In this document: positions 1 through 7,917 of the stretch, piece after piece
How the letters are laid out: every line of letters starts with the position of its first letter
Numbering within the stretch: position 1 is the first letter of the stretch
Assembly: GCF_007197645.1 (NCBI RefSeq)
Contig: NZ_VKGK01000022.1
Span: forward strand, 1 to 64,000
From: Shewanella hanedai
GTDB taxonomy: Bacteria; Pseudomonadota; Gammaproteobacteria; Enterobacterales; Shewanellaceae
Direction of reading: 5' to 3'
Length of the DNA: 64,000 bases
Notes under the pieces: generated by a model
The model's database searches: none
What the model saw: only the letters and a program-made list of their open reading frames with translations
What the model was told of the DNA's origin: nothing
Program-made: the position numbers and the translations under genes

Positions 1-64
1 CGACTTGCATGTGTTAGGCCTGCCGCCAGCGTTCAATCTGAGCCATGATCAAACTCTTCAATTA
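1..64 (-). rRNA. rrs: 16S rRNA, 5' end only (partial)
   Basis: The reverse complement begins with the conserved start of bacterial 16S rRNA (AATTGAAGAGTTTGATC followed by ATGGCTCAG and the GGCGGCAGGCCTAACACATG stretch). Only about 64 nt lie in the window; the gene continues past the left edge. The mature 5' end is placed at about 64 by comparison with E. coli. It is preceded on the same strand by a boxA and two promoters, so it is the first gene of an rRNA operon. Confidence 0.95.
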
Positions 65-204
65 AAGTTTTTTTGTTCTACTCCGTTAGAAGTAAAACGG
101 CTCAACGAATTATACTGTTTTATAAATCTTACGATTTATAGTTTACATATTTCTATGGTCACTCAGCTTCTCTTCTAAAAGAGATTCGTTGAGATAATTT
201 TTGA

Positions 205-226
205 TTGCCTCAAAAGAGGCAATTTC
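205..226 (-). other. rRNA leader hairpin
   Basis: An 8-bp perfect inverted repeat (ATTGCCTC / GAGGCAAT, AAAA loop) lies in the transcribed leader between boxA and 16S rRNA. Leader hairpins here usually belong to antitermination or RNase III processing signals; the specific role is inferred. Confidence 0.45.
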
Positions 227-274
227 GAATAACTCAACACCTGTGAGTGTCCACACAGATTTCTTGTTTTGAAT

Positions 275-289
275 TGTTAAAGAGCTTCA
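275..289 (-). promoter_or_regulatory. boxA antitermination element of the rrn leader
   Basis: The minus strand reads TGAAGCTCTTTAACA, containing the boxA core GCTCTTTAACA that nucleates the NusB/NusE rRNA antitermination complex. It lies downstream of both promoters and about 210 nt upstream of 16S rRNA, the normal arrangement. Confidence 0.85.
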
Positions 290-369
290 CACTATCGTGT
301 GACCGTTGACGCTAGGTCGCTGGTTTCTTACTAACTTCCCAAGACATATCGTCTTGGCTAGGGAGGCGT

Positions 370-397
370 ATTCTACACTCTCCAGTGTCGGCGTCAA
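370..397 (-). promoter_or_regulatory. rrn P2-type promoter
   Basis: On the minus strand TTGACG (392-397) and TAGAAT (370-375) are separated by 16 bp, followed by a GC-rich discriminator (ACGCCTCCC) and preceded by an A/T-rich block that could be an UP element. This matches the proximal rRNA promoter architecture. Confidence 0.8.
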
Positions 398-572
398 GCG
401 CTTATTTTATCAAGTTTTTCGAGTGGTGATTTCTTATACAGAAGTCAAACTCAAAGCTTGCAAAGCGGTTGTCACCTGAATCAAATCTCCGAAGAGTCTT
501 AACTCTCTAACACTGCTGTAAGTCCCGTACTACCTAAGTAGTTGGCCTGCTGTGCCGTGTCAGTGGGAGCGA

Positions 573-600
573 ATTATAGGGAGTTTTAGAATGAGCGCAA
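573..600 (-). promoter_or_regulatory. rrn P1-type promoter
   Basis: The minus strand has TTGCGC (595-600), 16 bp, TATAAT (573-578). The sequence around the -10 (ACTCCCTATAAT, then CCACTGACACG) is strikingly like E. coli rrnB P1, including the GC-rich discriminator associated with ppGpp/DksA control. About 200 bp separate it from P2. Confidence 0.85.
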
Positions 601-692
601 GGGCTTTTATCGTTTATATCGGCTTTAGGGAACTGAATGCCTTTTTATCATTCGATATGGCTAATATAGCTACGTAATGTGAACTTTGGATA

Positions 693-718
693 CAAAAAAG
701 GGGGCTAACGCCCCCTTA
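693..718 (-). terminator. Rho-independent terminator of ccoG
   Basis: GGGGGC/GCCCCC stem (700-705, 710-715), TAAC loop, extended by A-T pairs; on the minus strand it is followed by a run of six U. It sits 40 nt beyond the ccoG stop codon and insulates ccoG from the rrn promoters. The space from here to the rrn P1 promoter shows no gene. Confidence 0.85.
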
Positions 719-758
719 ATACTGTCACTTATCATTGCGATGTTAACTGCTAGGCAGC

Positions 759-2186
759 TTATTGACTAAAGAAGCGAGATTCCTGTGTGGCTTCAATCGG
801 CTCGTCAACACTCTCAGATACCACTTTAAAGTTTATCTTAGTCATGGTTCTAGAAAGGTCCACTGGATCGACTGCCACACTAATCGGTAGTGTGAGAACT
901 TCCCCTCCAGCTATCTTGACCTCTTGTGCTCCGTACCATGTATAGTCAGGCAATCCTTCAACTGATAGCGTGTAGTTATGATCTTGTTCTGTCTTGTTCA
1001 GTAACTTCAAGGTAAAGGTGTTTTCTATTAAACCTTCATTGTTTTCTCTAAACAGCTCATTACGGTCACGAATAACATCGATACGAATAGGCGCAATTGT
1101 CGCACTGGCATAGACAAAGATTAAGATCATCGCAGTAAGCACGACACCATAGCCAACCAACTTAGGGCGTAAGACCTTTTCTTCAACATTGTCCAACTTA
1201 TTCTCAGTTGTATACGCGATTAAGCCTTTGTCATATCCCATTCGCTCCATTGTATTATCGCAAGCATCAATACAGGCACCACAGTTAATGCACTCATATT
1301 GTAAGCCATTACGAATATCGATACCTGTTGGGCACACCTGCACACACAAGTCACAGTCGATACAATCCCCAAGTCCTAACTCTTTTGGATCAGACTTACG
1401 CGATCTTGGGCCTCTATCTTCCCCTCTTTTAGTATCGTAACCGACTATATAGGTATTCTTATCAAACATGGCTGCCTGAAAACGCGCATAAGGGCACATA
1501 TGAATACACATGATCTCCCTCATCCAGCCAGCGTTACCGTATGTTGCTATGGTAAATAGCACTACCCAGAAATAAATGCCGCCACTGGCACTCAGAGTAA
1601 ACACATCGACATAAACTTCGCGAGTTGGCACAAAGTAAGACACGAACGTCATTGCCGTGATTAAGGAGATCAGTATCCAAGAGGCGTGCTTCGCGGCTTT
1701 ACGCCATAACTTATTAAAGCTCCAAGGCAGCTGATCTAACTTCATCCGCTTATTGCGCGCGCCTTCAAGTTTCTCTTCAAACCAGATAAAGATAAAGGTC
1801 CATACTGTCTGCGGACAGGTGTAACCACACCAAACTCGCCCCAGATAAGTCGTAACAAAGAAGAGACCAAAAGCGGCGATCATCAATAGAGCCGCTAGCA
1901 AGGTAAGGTCTTGTGGCCAGATAGTTAAGCCGAAGATATGAAATTTTTGCTCCGCGAGGTTAAACCATACTGCTTGACGGTTTCCCCAGGGGATCCAAGG
2001 CAAGATAAGAAAGAACAGCATCGCTGCCCAACCTAGTCGAGTACGCAGACGACTCCATAACCCTTCAACAGCTCGAACATAGATACGGTTACGCGGGTTA
2101 AATCTATCGGCTTTGCTAGCATCAGGTTGGTGGATTTTTATCCGGTTAGCCTTCGAATAATCCTTTTTGTTAGACTCTGTGCTCAT
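759..2186 (-). CDS. ccoG: CcoG/FixG-family cytochrome c oxidase accessory protein
   Basis: 475-aa membrane iron-sulfur protein of the CcoG (FixG/RdxA/RdxB) family, needed for maturation of cbb3-type cytochrome oxidase, where it acts as a cupric reductase in copper insertion. Visible: transmembrane segments near residues 52-68, 95-115, 168-186, 204-216 and 344-363; a CGYTCPQTVW motif near 120; two 4Fe-4S cysteine sets (C275, C278, C281, C285 and C299, C302, C305, C309); and a C-terminal Ig-like FixG_C region. Length is normal. It stands alone with its own terminator, so the oxidase structural genes are elsewhere. The small gene at 2275 diverges from it. Confidence 0.95.
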   Translation of the reverse strand: MSTESNKKDYSKANRIKIHQPDASKADRFNPRNRIYVRAVEGLWSRLRTRLGWAAMLFFLILPWIPWGNRQAVWFNLAEQKFHIFGLTIWPQDLTLLAALLMIAAFGLFFVTTYLGRVWCGYTCPQTVWTFIFIWFEEKLEGARNKRMKLDQLPWSFNKLWRKAAKHASWILISLITAMTFVSYFVPTREVYVDVFTLSASGGIYFWVVLFTIATYGNAGWMREIMCIHMCPYARFQAAMFDKNTYIVGYDTKRGEDRGPRSRKSDPKELGLGDCIDCDLCVQVCPTGIDIRNGLQYECINCGACIDACDNTMERMGYDKGLIAYTTENKLDNVEEKVLRPKLVGYGVVLTAMILIFVYASATIAPIRIDVIRDRNELFRENNEGLIENTFTLKLLNKTEQDHNYTLSVEGLPDYTWYGAQEVKIAGGEVLTLPISVAVDPVDLSRTMTKINFKVVSESVDEPIEATQESRFFSQ

Positions 2187-2274
2187 CTTTGTAGCCTTAC
2201 TACTTTAATATTGCTCATTAATTAGCTTATTATACCTGTTATATTAGAAATTATTCACCAAAGTTGGGTTTAAA

Positions 2275-2625
2275 ATGAGAGGTTGGATCGTATTAGGATT
2301 GGGTGTTGGTTTACTCTATTATACTGCTACTGAAACAAACAAACTTGATGAAACTATAGCTCAATCTGAGTCTATGCTGCATAAAGTTCAAAGTAAGATA
2401 CAAGATATGACAGGCACTACAGCCATAAAAACTAACGACAGGCTGCCTATACTTACACAAGAGATAGCTGAACGACTTTCTCCCAGCGAATTAAGTGCGC
2501 TAAACGATATACTCGACTCACCAGATTCACTTGAAGAGTTTAAAGCCTCTTATTGTTCAAGCTCGACACCTGAACATAAAAGCCTAAGCCAGGAAAACAT
2601 CTATTTTATCTGCGATAAAATCTGA
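2275..2625 (+). CDS. hypothetical membrane-anchored small protein
   Basis: 116 aa. An N-terminal hydrophobic segment (about residues 3-17) suggests a membrane anchor or uncleaved signal; residues 20-50 are polar and could be helical; the C-terminal half contains an acidic region and two cysteines (in the SYCSSS and YFICDK stretches). I do not recognise a family. It is divergent from ccoG with an 88-bp gap and upstream of menB on the same strand, 118 bp apart. Codon use and the absence of an overlapping gene support a real gene, but the Shine-Dalgarno sequence is poor (GGGTTTAAA before the ATG). Confidence 0.65.
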   Translation: MRGWIVLGLGVGLLYYTATETNKLDETIAQSESMLHKVQSKIQDMTGTTAIKTNDRLPILTQEIAERLSPSELSALNDILDSPDSLEEFKASYCSSSTPEHKSLSQENIYFICDKI

Positions 2626-2743
2626 TCACTTTTCTAGCAGGCAATAAGCCTCATGCGGCATTTATCTCCCCCCATGATTGACCTGAGTTCTGTTTCAGCC
2701 TAGCCTTTGCTCAATCTAAAATTGGGTATTAAGGCTAAATATC

Positions 2744-3649
2744 ATGTCACAACAAGTCTCAGACATTTTCGATCCTAATTTATGGGATCAAGTTTCCGGA
2801 TTTGATTTCGAAGACATCACTTACCACAGAGCCAAAGATCAAGGCACTGTTCGTATCGCAATAAACCGCCCCGAATGTCGAAACTCATTCAGACCGAAGA
2901 CGGTTGATGAGCTTTTCACCGCATTAGATCATGCCAGACAGTGGTCTGATGTTGGTTGCGTGCTCCTAACTGGTAATGGTCCTTCAGCCAAAGATGGCGG
3001 CTGGGCATTCTGCGCAGGTGGTGATCAACGTATTCGTGGTAAAGATGGATATAAGTATGAAGGTGCTGAAGCTAACAGTGCTGATATTGCCCGTATGGGA
3101 CGCTTGCACATTTTAGAGGTTCAACGCCTTATTCGCTTTATGCCTAAAATCGTTATTGCTGTCGTGCCTGGTTGGGCTGTAGGCGGTGGACATAGTCTGC
3201 ATGTTGTCTGCGATCTGACCTTGGCTTCAAAAGAACATGCCATTTTCAAACAAACCGATCCTGATGTAGCCAGTTTCGACTCAGGCTACGGCAGTGCTTA
3301 TCTTGCTAAGATGATTGGTCAAAAACGTGCTCGTGAAATCTTCTTCCTAGGCTTTAACTACAGCGCCGATGAAGCTTTCGATATGGGCATGGTCAACCGT
3401 TCGATTCCACATGCGGAATTGGAAACTGAAGCATTGAATTGGGCAAAAGAGATTAACTCTAAATCTCCAACCGCTATGCGTATGCTTAAATACGGTTTCA
3501 ACATGGCTGATGATGGTTTAGTTGGCCAACAACTGTTTGCCGGTGAAGCGACACGACTCGCTTACGGAACAGCCGAAGCCCAAGAGGGACGAGATGCATT
3601 CTTAGAGAAACGCGATCAAGACTTCTCTAAATTCCCTTGGCACTATTAA
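2744..3649 (+). CDS. menB: 1,4-dihydroxy-2-naphthoyl-CoA synthase
   Basis: 301-aa crotonase-fold enzyme that closes the second ring in menaquinone biosynthesis, converting o-succinylbenzoyl-CoA to 1,4-dihydroxy-2-naphthoyl-CoA in the cytoplasm. Seen: the MenB-type N-terminus (FEDITYHRAKDQGTVRIAIN), the CAGGDQ oxyanion-hole segment near residue 92, GWAVGGGHSLHVVCDL near 144-159 and the QTDPDVASFDSGYGSAY catalytic stretch near 170-186. Slightly longer than E. coli MenB (285 aa). It is separate from any other men genes here. ATG at 2744 has an AAGG 9 nt upstream. Confidence 0.93.
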   Translation: MSQQVSDIFDPNLWDQVSGFDFEDITYHRAKDQGTVRIAINRPECRNSFRPKTVDELFTALDHARQWSDVGCVLLTGNGPSAKDGGWAFCAGGDQRIRGKDGYKYEGAEANSADIARMGRLHILEVQRLIRFMPKIVIAVVPGWAVGGGHSLHVVCDLTLASKEHAIFKQTDPDVASFDSGYGSAYLAKMIGQKRAREIFFLGFNYSADEAFDMGMVNRSIPHAELETEALNWAKEINSKSPTAMRMLKYGFNMADDGLVGQQLFAGEATRLAYGTAEAQEGRDAFLEKRDQDFSKFPWHY

Positions 3650-3670
3650 TTCGCACTCTTTAACACGACT

Positions 3671-3697
3671 AAAGCCGTTGATACCGACGGCTTTATA
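3671..3697 (+). terminator. probable terminator of menB
   Basis: Eight-bp stem (3671-3678 AAAGCCGT with 3687-3694 ACGGCTTT), 8-nt loop, short U-rich tail. It begins 22 nt after the menB stop. Confidence 0.65.
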
Positions 3698-3761
3698 ACT
3701 TAAATAATCATCTAATCGTCAAATCCGATAAAACCAATCTATGCAAACCCCTTTCAATTGC

Positions 3762-3782
3762 AAATGATAACTATTATCATTT
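3762..3782 (+). promoter_or_regulatory. Fur box-like palindrome
   Basis: A perfect inverted repeat AATGATAA-CTA-TTATCATT, extended one more base pair on each side, lies 26 bp before the ATG of the DUF2061 gene. Its core TGATAAC-T-ATTATCA matches the 7-1-7 Fur consensus (TGATAAT-N-ATTATCA) at nearly every position. The placement suggests iron-dependent repression of the next gene; this is inferred from sequence. Confidence 0.7.
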
Positions 3783-3807
3783 AATTATCGAATTGAGGAG
3801 AACTATC

Positions 3808-4002
3808 ATGACTAAGACACTTACCTTTGCAATATTACACTTCAGCGTAGCCTTTACTGTTACCTATTTACTCACAGGTAGTGTCATTATTGGTGGAGCT
3901 GTAGCCCTTGTAGAGCCAGCTGTTAATACCGTTGTATTCTACTTCCACGAAAAAGTGTGGAGTAAGTTTGAGCAACGCTCAAACAACGCTGTTTCGGCAT
4001 AA
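3808..4002 (+). CDS. DUF2061 small membrane protein
   Basis: 64 aa from the ATG at 3808, which has a good GAGGAG Shine-Dalgarno 7 nt upstream; a longer TTG-initiated frame from 3793 starts before that site and is rejected. The product is two hydrophobic helices (about residues 5-24 and 27-45) joined by a short turn, then a basic/aromatic tail (FYFHEKVWSKF) typical of DUF2061 proteins. Function of the family is unknown. The Fur-like palindrome directly upstream points to expression under iron limitation. Confidence 0.8.
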   Translation: MTKTLTFAILHFSVAFTVTYLLTGSVIIGGAVALVEPAVNTVVFYFHEKVWSKFEQRSNNAVSA

Positions 4003-4479
4003 AAAACAAGCACTATTAATAGTCTCAAATGGAAATAAGTAGGCTAAGGTGTATCGACTCTAGGATTAAACTCCTATAAAAGTGCATTGTCATAAAAGCT
4101 TCATAAATATTTTACTTCGACAGTTTAATACTGTCTTATTAACATATTTATTGAGTTCTCTGAGCTAATTATCATAAGCTCATCCACCTAAAGTTAGTGT
4201 ACTGTTTGACGTAGATCGCTTATTCCACCAAGGTTTTATCTCATTAGAAGTTAACTTCCCCTAATACAATCAGCTGCAATTTCAACTCCTCTGCACCGCC
4301 TAATAAACACACAACAAACCAACATAGTGAAAACAAACTAAGCCGCAACAACGCGCTCATCTAATCCCAAAGTACCAACTGTAACTTGGCTGTCATATTT
4401 CTCTGTCTTAATGCCTGTGACTTCCAGAGAGGAAGTTCAAACTAAATCTGTATTTTGACTAAATAGAGTGGAACTTGTG
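4003..4479 (+). promoter_or_regulatory. pst upstream region with Pho box-like repeats
   Basis: 477-bp gap with no convincing ORF. Two candidate PhoB-binding sites are present: TTGTCAT-AAAA-GCTTCAT at 4087-4104, which keeps the canonical 7-4-7 layout, and three CTGTC-type repeats at 4390-4396, 4403-4409 and 4415-4421 with looser 12-13-bp spacing. The second group is about 60-90 bp upstream of pstS. PhoB control of pst operons is established in gammaproteobacteria; these exact sites are my reading. Confidence 0.5.
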
Positions 4480-5292
4480 ATGAAAAAAGTTATTGGTTTA
4501 TTAGCCGCTGTTAGCTTAATAACAGCACCATTTGTTCAAGCAAGCACAACAATTACGGTTTCAGGTTCAACCTCTGTCACGAATGTCATGGAAGTTCTGG
4601 CTGAAACTTATCAAAAAACAGAAGGTAAGAATGTAGAGGTGCAAGGTACTGGTTCTTCAGCAGGTATCCGTGCAGCTAAAGATGGCACCAGTATGATTGG
4701 CATGTCATCAAGGGATGTAAAAAGCAGTGAAATGACCGCTGATACCGAAAAAGTGGTTATCGCTCGTGACGGTATTGCAGTCACAGTCAACAATGCCAAC
4801 CCAATCCAAAATCTAAGTAAAGATCAAATCGCAAAGATTTATCGTGGTGAGATTAAAAACTGGAACCAAGTCGGTGGCGAGAATAAACCTATTGTAGTCG
4901 TCACTCGAGATGCTGCATCAGGTACTCGCGGTGCATTTGAAGACATGATGAAGCTCAAACGAAAAGTGAACGGTATGAAGGTTTCCGCCATCACACCAAC
5001 AGCTCAAGTGGGTAACGGTAACGGTATGGTTAAAACCATCGTTGCAAATAATACATTTGCTATCGGTTACATCTCTCTAGGTTCAGTTGATAGCTCGCTA
5101 CAAGCGTTAAAAGTCGACGGTATCGCAGCAACCGATGAAAACATTGCAGCTGGCCAATACACTATCGCTCGCCCGTTTGTTGTACTCATTAAGAACAACG
5201 TGGCCCAAGAAGCTCGCGACTTTATTGACTACATCCTCTCCAACGATGGTCAAAACATCATTGCAGAGCAAGGTTATATTCGCATCAACTAA
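4480..5292 (+). CDS. pstS: phosphate ABC transporter, periplasmic phosphate-binding protein
   Basis: 270 aa from the ATG at 4480 (a GTG at 4468 would add four residues; AGAGTGG lies just ahead of the ATG). Signal peptide about residues 1-21, cleaved after VQA. The mature protein starts TTITVSGSTSV, where phosphate-binding PstS proteins have their GSxS loop, and contains ARDGIAVTVN and TRDAASGTRGAFE, also typical phosphate-contacting loops. It is the short PstS type. First gene of pstSCAB. A hairpin with a U-rich tail follows, so it is probably made in excess over the membrane components. Confidence 0.93.
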   Translation: MKKVIGLLAAVSLITAPFVQASTTITVSGSTSVTNVMEVLAETYQKTEGKNVEVQGTGSSAGIRAAKDGTSMIGMSSRDVKSSEMTADTEKVVIARDGIAVTVNNANPIQNLSKDQIAKIYRGEIKNWNQVGGENKPIVVVTRDAASGTRGAFEDMMKLKRKVNGMKVSAITPTAQVGNGNGMVKTIVANNTFAIGYISLGSVDSSLQALKVDGIAATDENIAAGQYTIARPFVVLIKNNVAQEARDFIDYILSNDGQNIIAEQGYIRIN

Positions 5293-5310
5293 TTGCAACA
5301 TTTGATAACA

Positions 5311-5338
5311 GAGGAGCCAAGGCTCCTCTTTAGTTTTT
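5311..5338 (+). terminator. intra-operon terminator/attenuator between pstS and pstC
   Basis: GAGGAGC-CAAG-GCTCCTC hairpin (5311-5328) followed by TTTAGTTTTT. Its strength suggests partial termination or 3'-end stabilisation of the pstS message, setting a high ratio of binding protein to permease. No separate pstC promoter is evident in the 69-bp gap. Confidence 0.7.
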
Positions 5339-5361
5339 ATGCACGACCTTGAGGCCAAGTG

Positions 5362-6267
5362 ATGGATACAGTAAATAAAATCCGCACATCTGAGCTGCAA
5401 CTAGCTCAAAAACAAACTTACGATTGGGTTGGAAAAGGATTCCACCTACTATTTTTATGCAGTGCCATGGTTGGTGTAGTTTCAGTTGCGACGATTGGTG
5501 GGTTTCTGTTTTATGAAGGTCTACCCGCTTTTCAAGAAGCTGGCGTATCTGAGTTAATCTTGGGTAGTGAGTGGCTTCCACCAGCACTGTTTGGCATATT
5601 CCCCATGATAGTGGCATCACTTATCTCTACAGCCGGCGCTGTGATTATCGGTGTACCAGTCGCTATTTTAACGGCCATTTTTCTGGCTGAACTTGCTCCT
5701 AAATGGCTTGCGGATATTGTTAGACCAGCAGTAGAGCTGCTCGCTGGTATCCCATCTGTTGTTTATGGCTTCTTCGGGCTAGTCATCATCGTACCCGCCA
5801 TCGAAACCCTATTTAACATCCCCGCTGGAAACACGATTTTGGCGGGTATTATTGTATTGGCAATCATGATATTGCCTACAGTTATTACTATTTCAGAAAC
5901 CTCACTCAGAGCATTACCTTCTGTTTATAAAGAGGGCGCACTCGCTTTAGGCGCATCCCATATTTACAGCATCTTTAAGGTATTAGTTCCCGCCGCACGT
6001 AGCGGTATTTTGACTGGTGTTGCTTTGGGTGTGGCTCGCGCCATAGGAGAAACCATGGCGATAATCATGGTGATGGGTAATGCACCAGCAATGCCTGGTT
6101 CAATTTTAGAGCCAGCTCGAACCCTAACAGCAAACATCGCCATGGAGATGTCATACGCAACAGGTATTCATGCAAGTGCACTCTATTCAACCGGTATTGT
6201 TTTACTCGTTTTTATCGTGTTACTCAATACAACCCTACTGTATGTAAACCGTAAGAGGAGCTGCTAA
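5362..6267 (+). CDS. pstC: phosphate ABC transporter permease PstC
   Basis: 301 aa from ATG 5362 (an overlapping GTG at 5359 is possible; GAGG lies 7 nt upstream of the ATG). Inner-membrane permease with about six hydrophobic segments. The cytoplasmic EAA-type loop that contacts PstB is visible as TSLRALPSVYKEGALALGAS. It pairs with PstA to form the phosphate channel. The end overlaps pstA by one base (TAATG), implying translational coupling. Confidence 0.94.
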   Translation: MDTVNKIRTSELQLAQKQTYDWVGKGFHLLFLCSAMVGVVSVATIGGFLFYEGLPAFQEAGVSELILGSEWLPPALFGIFPMIVASLISTAGAVIIGVPVAILTAIFLAELAPKWLADIVRPAVELLAGIPSVVYGFFGLVIIVPAIETLFNIPAGNTILAGIIVLAIMILPTVITISETSLRALPSVYKEGALALGASHIYSIFKVLVPAARSGILTGVALGVARAIGETMAIIMVMGNAPAMPGSILEPARTLTANIAMEMSYATGIHASALYSTGIVLLVFIVLLNTTLLYVNRKRSC

Positions 6268-7106
6268 TGCTTCAACTTAAAAGAGACACACAAGACAAAC
6301 TACTCTTAGGGGCGATATGGAGCTCAGCAGCCATCACTATCGTTTTTCTACTGTGGGTTGTTTGGCATATTCTCAGTAATGGCTTATCCCACGTGAGTTG
6401 GGAGTTCATTACTGGCGCTTATACCCGTATTGGCGAAGCCTCGGGGATCTGGTCCATGATAGTCTCGACGGTTTATATGGTCGGGCTGTCACTGGGTATT
6501 GCAGCACCTATCGGCATTATGACAGCGATTTACTTAACCGAATACGCTAAGCCTGGCAGTAAAGTAGTGCAAGTGATCCGCTTTTGTATCGAATCTTTAG
6601 CCGGTATTCCCTCTATTGTTTATGGTCTGTTTGGTATGACTTTCTTTGTCACAACCTTGGGCCTAGGCTTTTCTATTTTAGCGGGTTCCCTGACACTGTC
6701 GATGCTGATCCTGCCAGTGCTAATCCGTACCACAGAAGAGGCTTTGCTTGCTGTACCTATGGCTTACCGTGAAGGTGGTTATGCTTTAGGAAGCAGTAAG
6801 GTATACACCATATGGCGTCTGATACTCCCAAGCGCACTTCCGGGTATTGTCACTTCGGTGATCTTAAGTATTGGCCGTGTGATTGGCGAATCAGCCCCTG
6901 TATTTCTCACCGCAGGCATGGTGACTCAAATACCGGAGTCAGTACTGGAATCTGGCCGTACGTTAACAGTTCATCTGTACAAATTAACCCAAGAGCTATT
7001 TACCCAACACGAATGGGATCAAGCCTACGCAACTGCAACGGTACTTATCGTACTCGTACTCATTTTGAATTTGGCAACCAAGTTAATTGCCACTCGTTTT
7101 AAATAA
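6267..7106 (+). CDS. pstA: phosphate ABC transporter permease PstA
   Basis: 279-aa inner-membrane permease, partner of PstC. About six hydrophobic helices; EAA-type loop TTEEALLAVPMAYREGGYAL near residue 160-175. The start overlaps the pstC stop codon and has GAGGAG 6 nt upstream. The gap to pstB is 12 nt. Length is normal for PstA. Confidence 0.95.
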   Translation: MLQLKRDTQDKLLLGAIWSSAAITIVFLLWVVWHILSNGLSHVSWEFITGAYTRIGEASGIWSMIVSTVYMVGLSLGIAAPIGIMTAIYLTEYAKPGSKVVQVIRFCIESLAGIPSIVYGLFGMTFFVTTLGLGFSILAGSLTLSMLILPVLIRTTEEALLAVPMAYREGGYALGSSKVYTIWRLILPSALPGIVTSVILSIGRVIGESAPVFLTAGMVTQIPESVLESGRTLTVHLYKLTQELFTQHEWDQAYATATVLIVLVLILNLATKLIATRFK

Positions 7107-7118
7107 AGGCCGGATAGC

Positions 7119-7868
7119 ATGAACAAACTTGAAGTCAGTAACTTAAATCTATTTTACGGTGAAACACACGCGCTTAGAGATATCTCATTGGAGATACCAG
7201 CTCGTCAGGTAACGGCGCTTATCGGTCCATCAGGATGTGGTAAATCCACCCTGCTTAGAACGCTAAACAGAATGAACGATTTGATCTCTGGTGTGAAAAT
7301 TTCTGGAGATGTGACATTTGAAGGTGAGAACATCTATTCTGATGTCGATGTGAAGCAGTTGAGAATGCGAGTGGGCATGGTGTTCCAAAAGCCAAATCCG
7401 TTCCCAATGAGTATCTATGAAAATGTCGCTTTTGGACTTAAAGCCCAGGGCATTAAAAATAAGAAGCATCTCGATTCCGTCGTCGAAGAGTCTCTGCGCG
7501 GTGCAGCCCTTTGGGATGAAGTAAAAGAGCGTCTCGACACTCCAGCTTTCGGTTTGTCTGGCGGACAGCAGCAAAGATTGTGTATTGCTCGTGCTATCGC
7601 GATGCAGCCTGAAGTGATCTTAATGGATGAACCCACAAGTGCTTTGGATCCTATTGCCACTCATAAAATCGAAGAGTTGATGGATGAACTGAGGAAGAAG
7701 TTCACTATCGTCATTGTGACTCACTCGATGAATCAGGCAAAGCGTATTTCAGATAAAACCGCCTTCTTTTGGATGGGTGAATTAGTCGAATACGGTGAAA
7801 CAAGCCAAGTATTCAATCAACCTAAAGATAAGCGAACACAAGGTTACGTGAGCGGGGAATTTGGTTAA
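7119..7868 (+). CDS. pstB: phosphate ABC transporter ATP-binding protein
   Basis: 249-aa cytoplasmic ATPase that powers the PstCA channel. Walker [10 protein letters not shown] near residue 32, Q-loop [11 protein letters not shown] near 89, signature LSGGQQQRL near 148, Walker [14 protein letters not shown] near 166-178, H-loop VTHSM near 200. Last gene of the operon; no phoU follows, since the next gene is convergent. In many bacteria phoU follows pstB, so it must be elsewhere or lacking. Confidence 0.96.
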   Translation: MNKLEVSNLNLFYGETHALRDISLEIPARQVTALIGPSGCGKSTLLRTLNRMNDLISGVKISGDVTFEGENIYSDVDVKQLRMRVGMVFQKPNPFPMSIYENVAFGLKAQGIKNKKHLDSVVEESLRGAALWDEVKERLDTPAFGLSGGQQQRLCIARAIAMQPEVILMDEPTSALDPIATHKIEELMDELRKKFTIVIVTHSMNQAKRISDKTAFFWMGELVEYGETSQVFNQPKDKRTQGYVSGEFG

Positions 7869-7879
7869 CCAACTTGAAG

Positions 7880-7905
7880 TGTGGAGAGTTAATTTACTCT
7901 CCACA
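7880..7905. terminator. convergent hairpin between pstB and the YheO-type regulator gene
   Basis: Ten-bp perfect stem TGTGGAGAGT / ACTCTCCACA with a 6-nt loop in the 49-bp gap between two converging genes. No clear U-tract on either side, so efficiency is uncertain; it could serve both strands. Confidence 0.5.
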
Positions 7906-7917
7906 ACAAGGATCCAG

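Noticed and set aside
1189-1440. 83-codon frame antisense to ccoG
   Set aside because: Lies wholly inside ccoG on the opposite strand, no ribosome site, no family-like sequence.
5107-5620. Antisense frames across the pstS end and pstC start
   Set aside because: Overlap two well-supported genes; shadow frames only.
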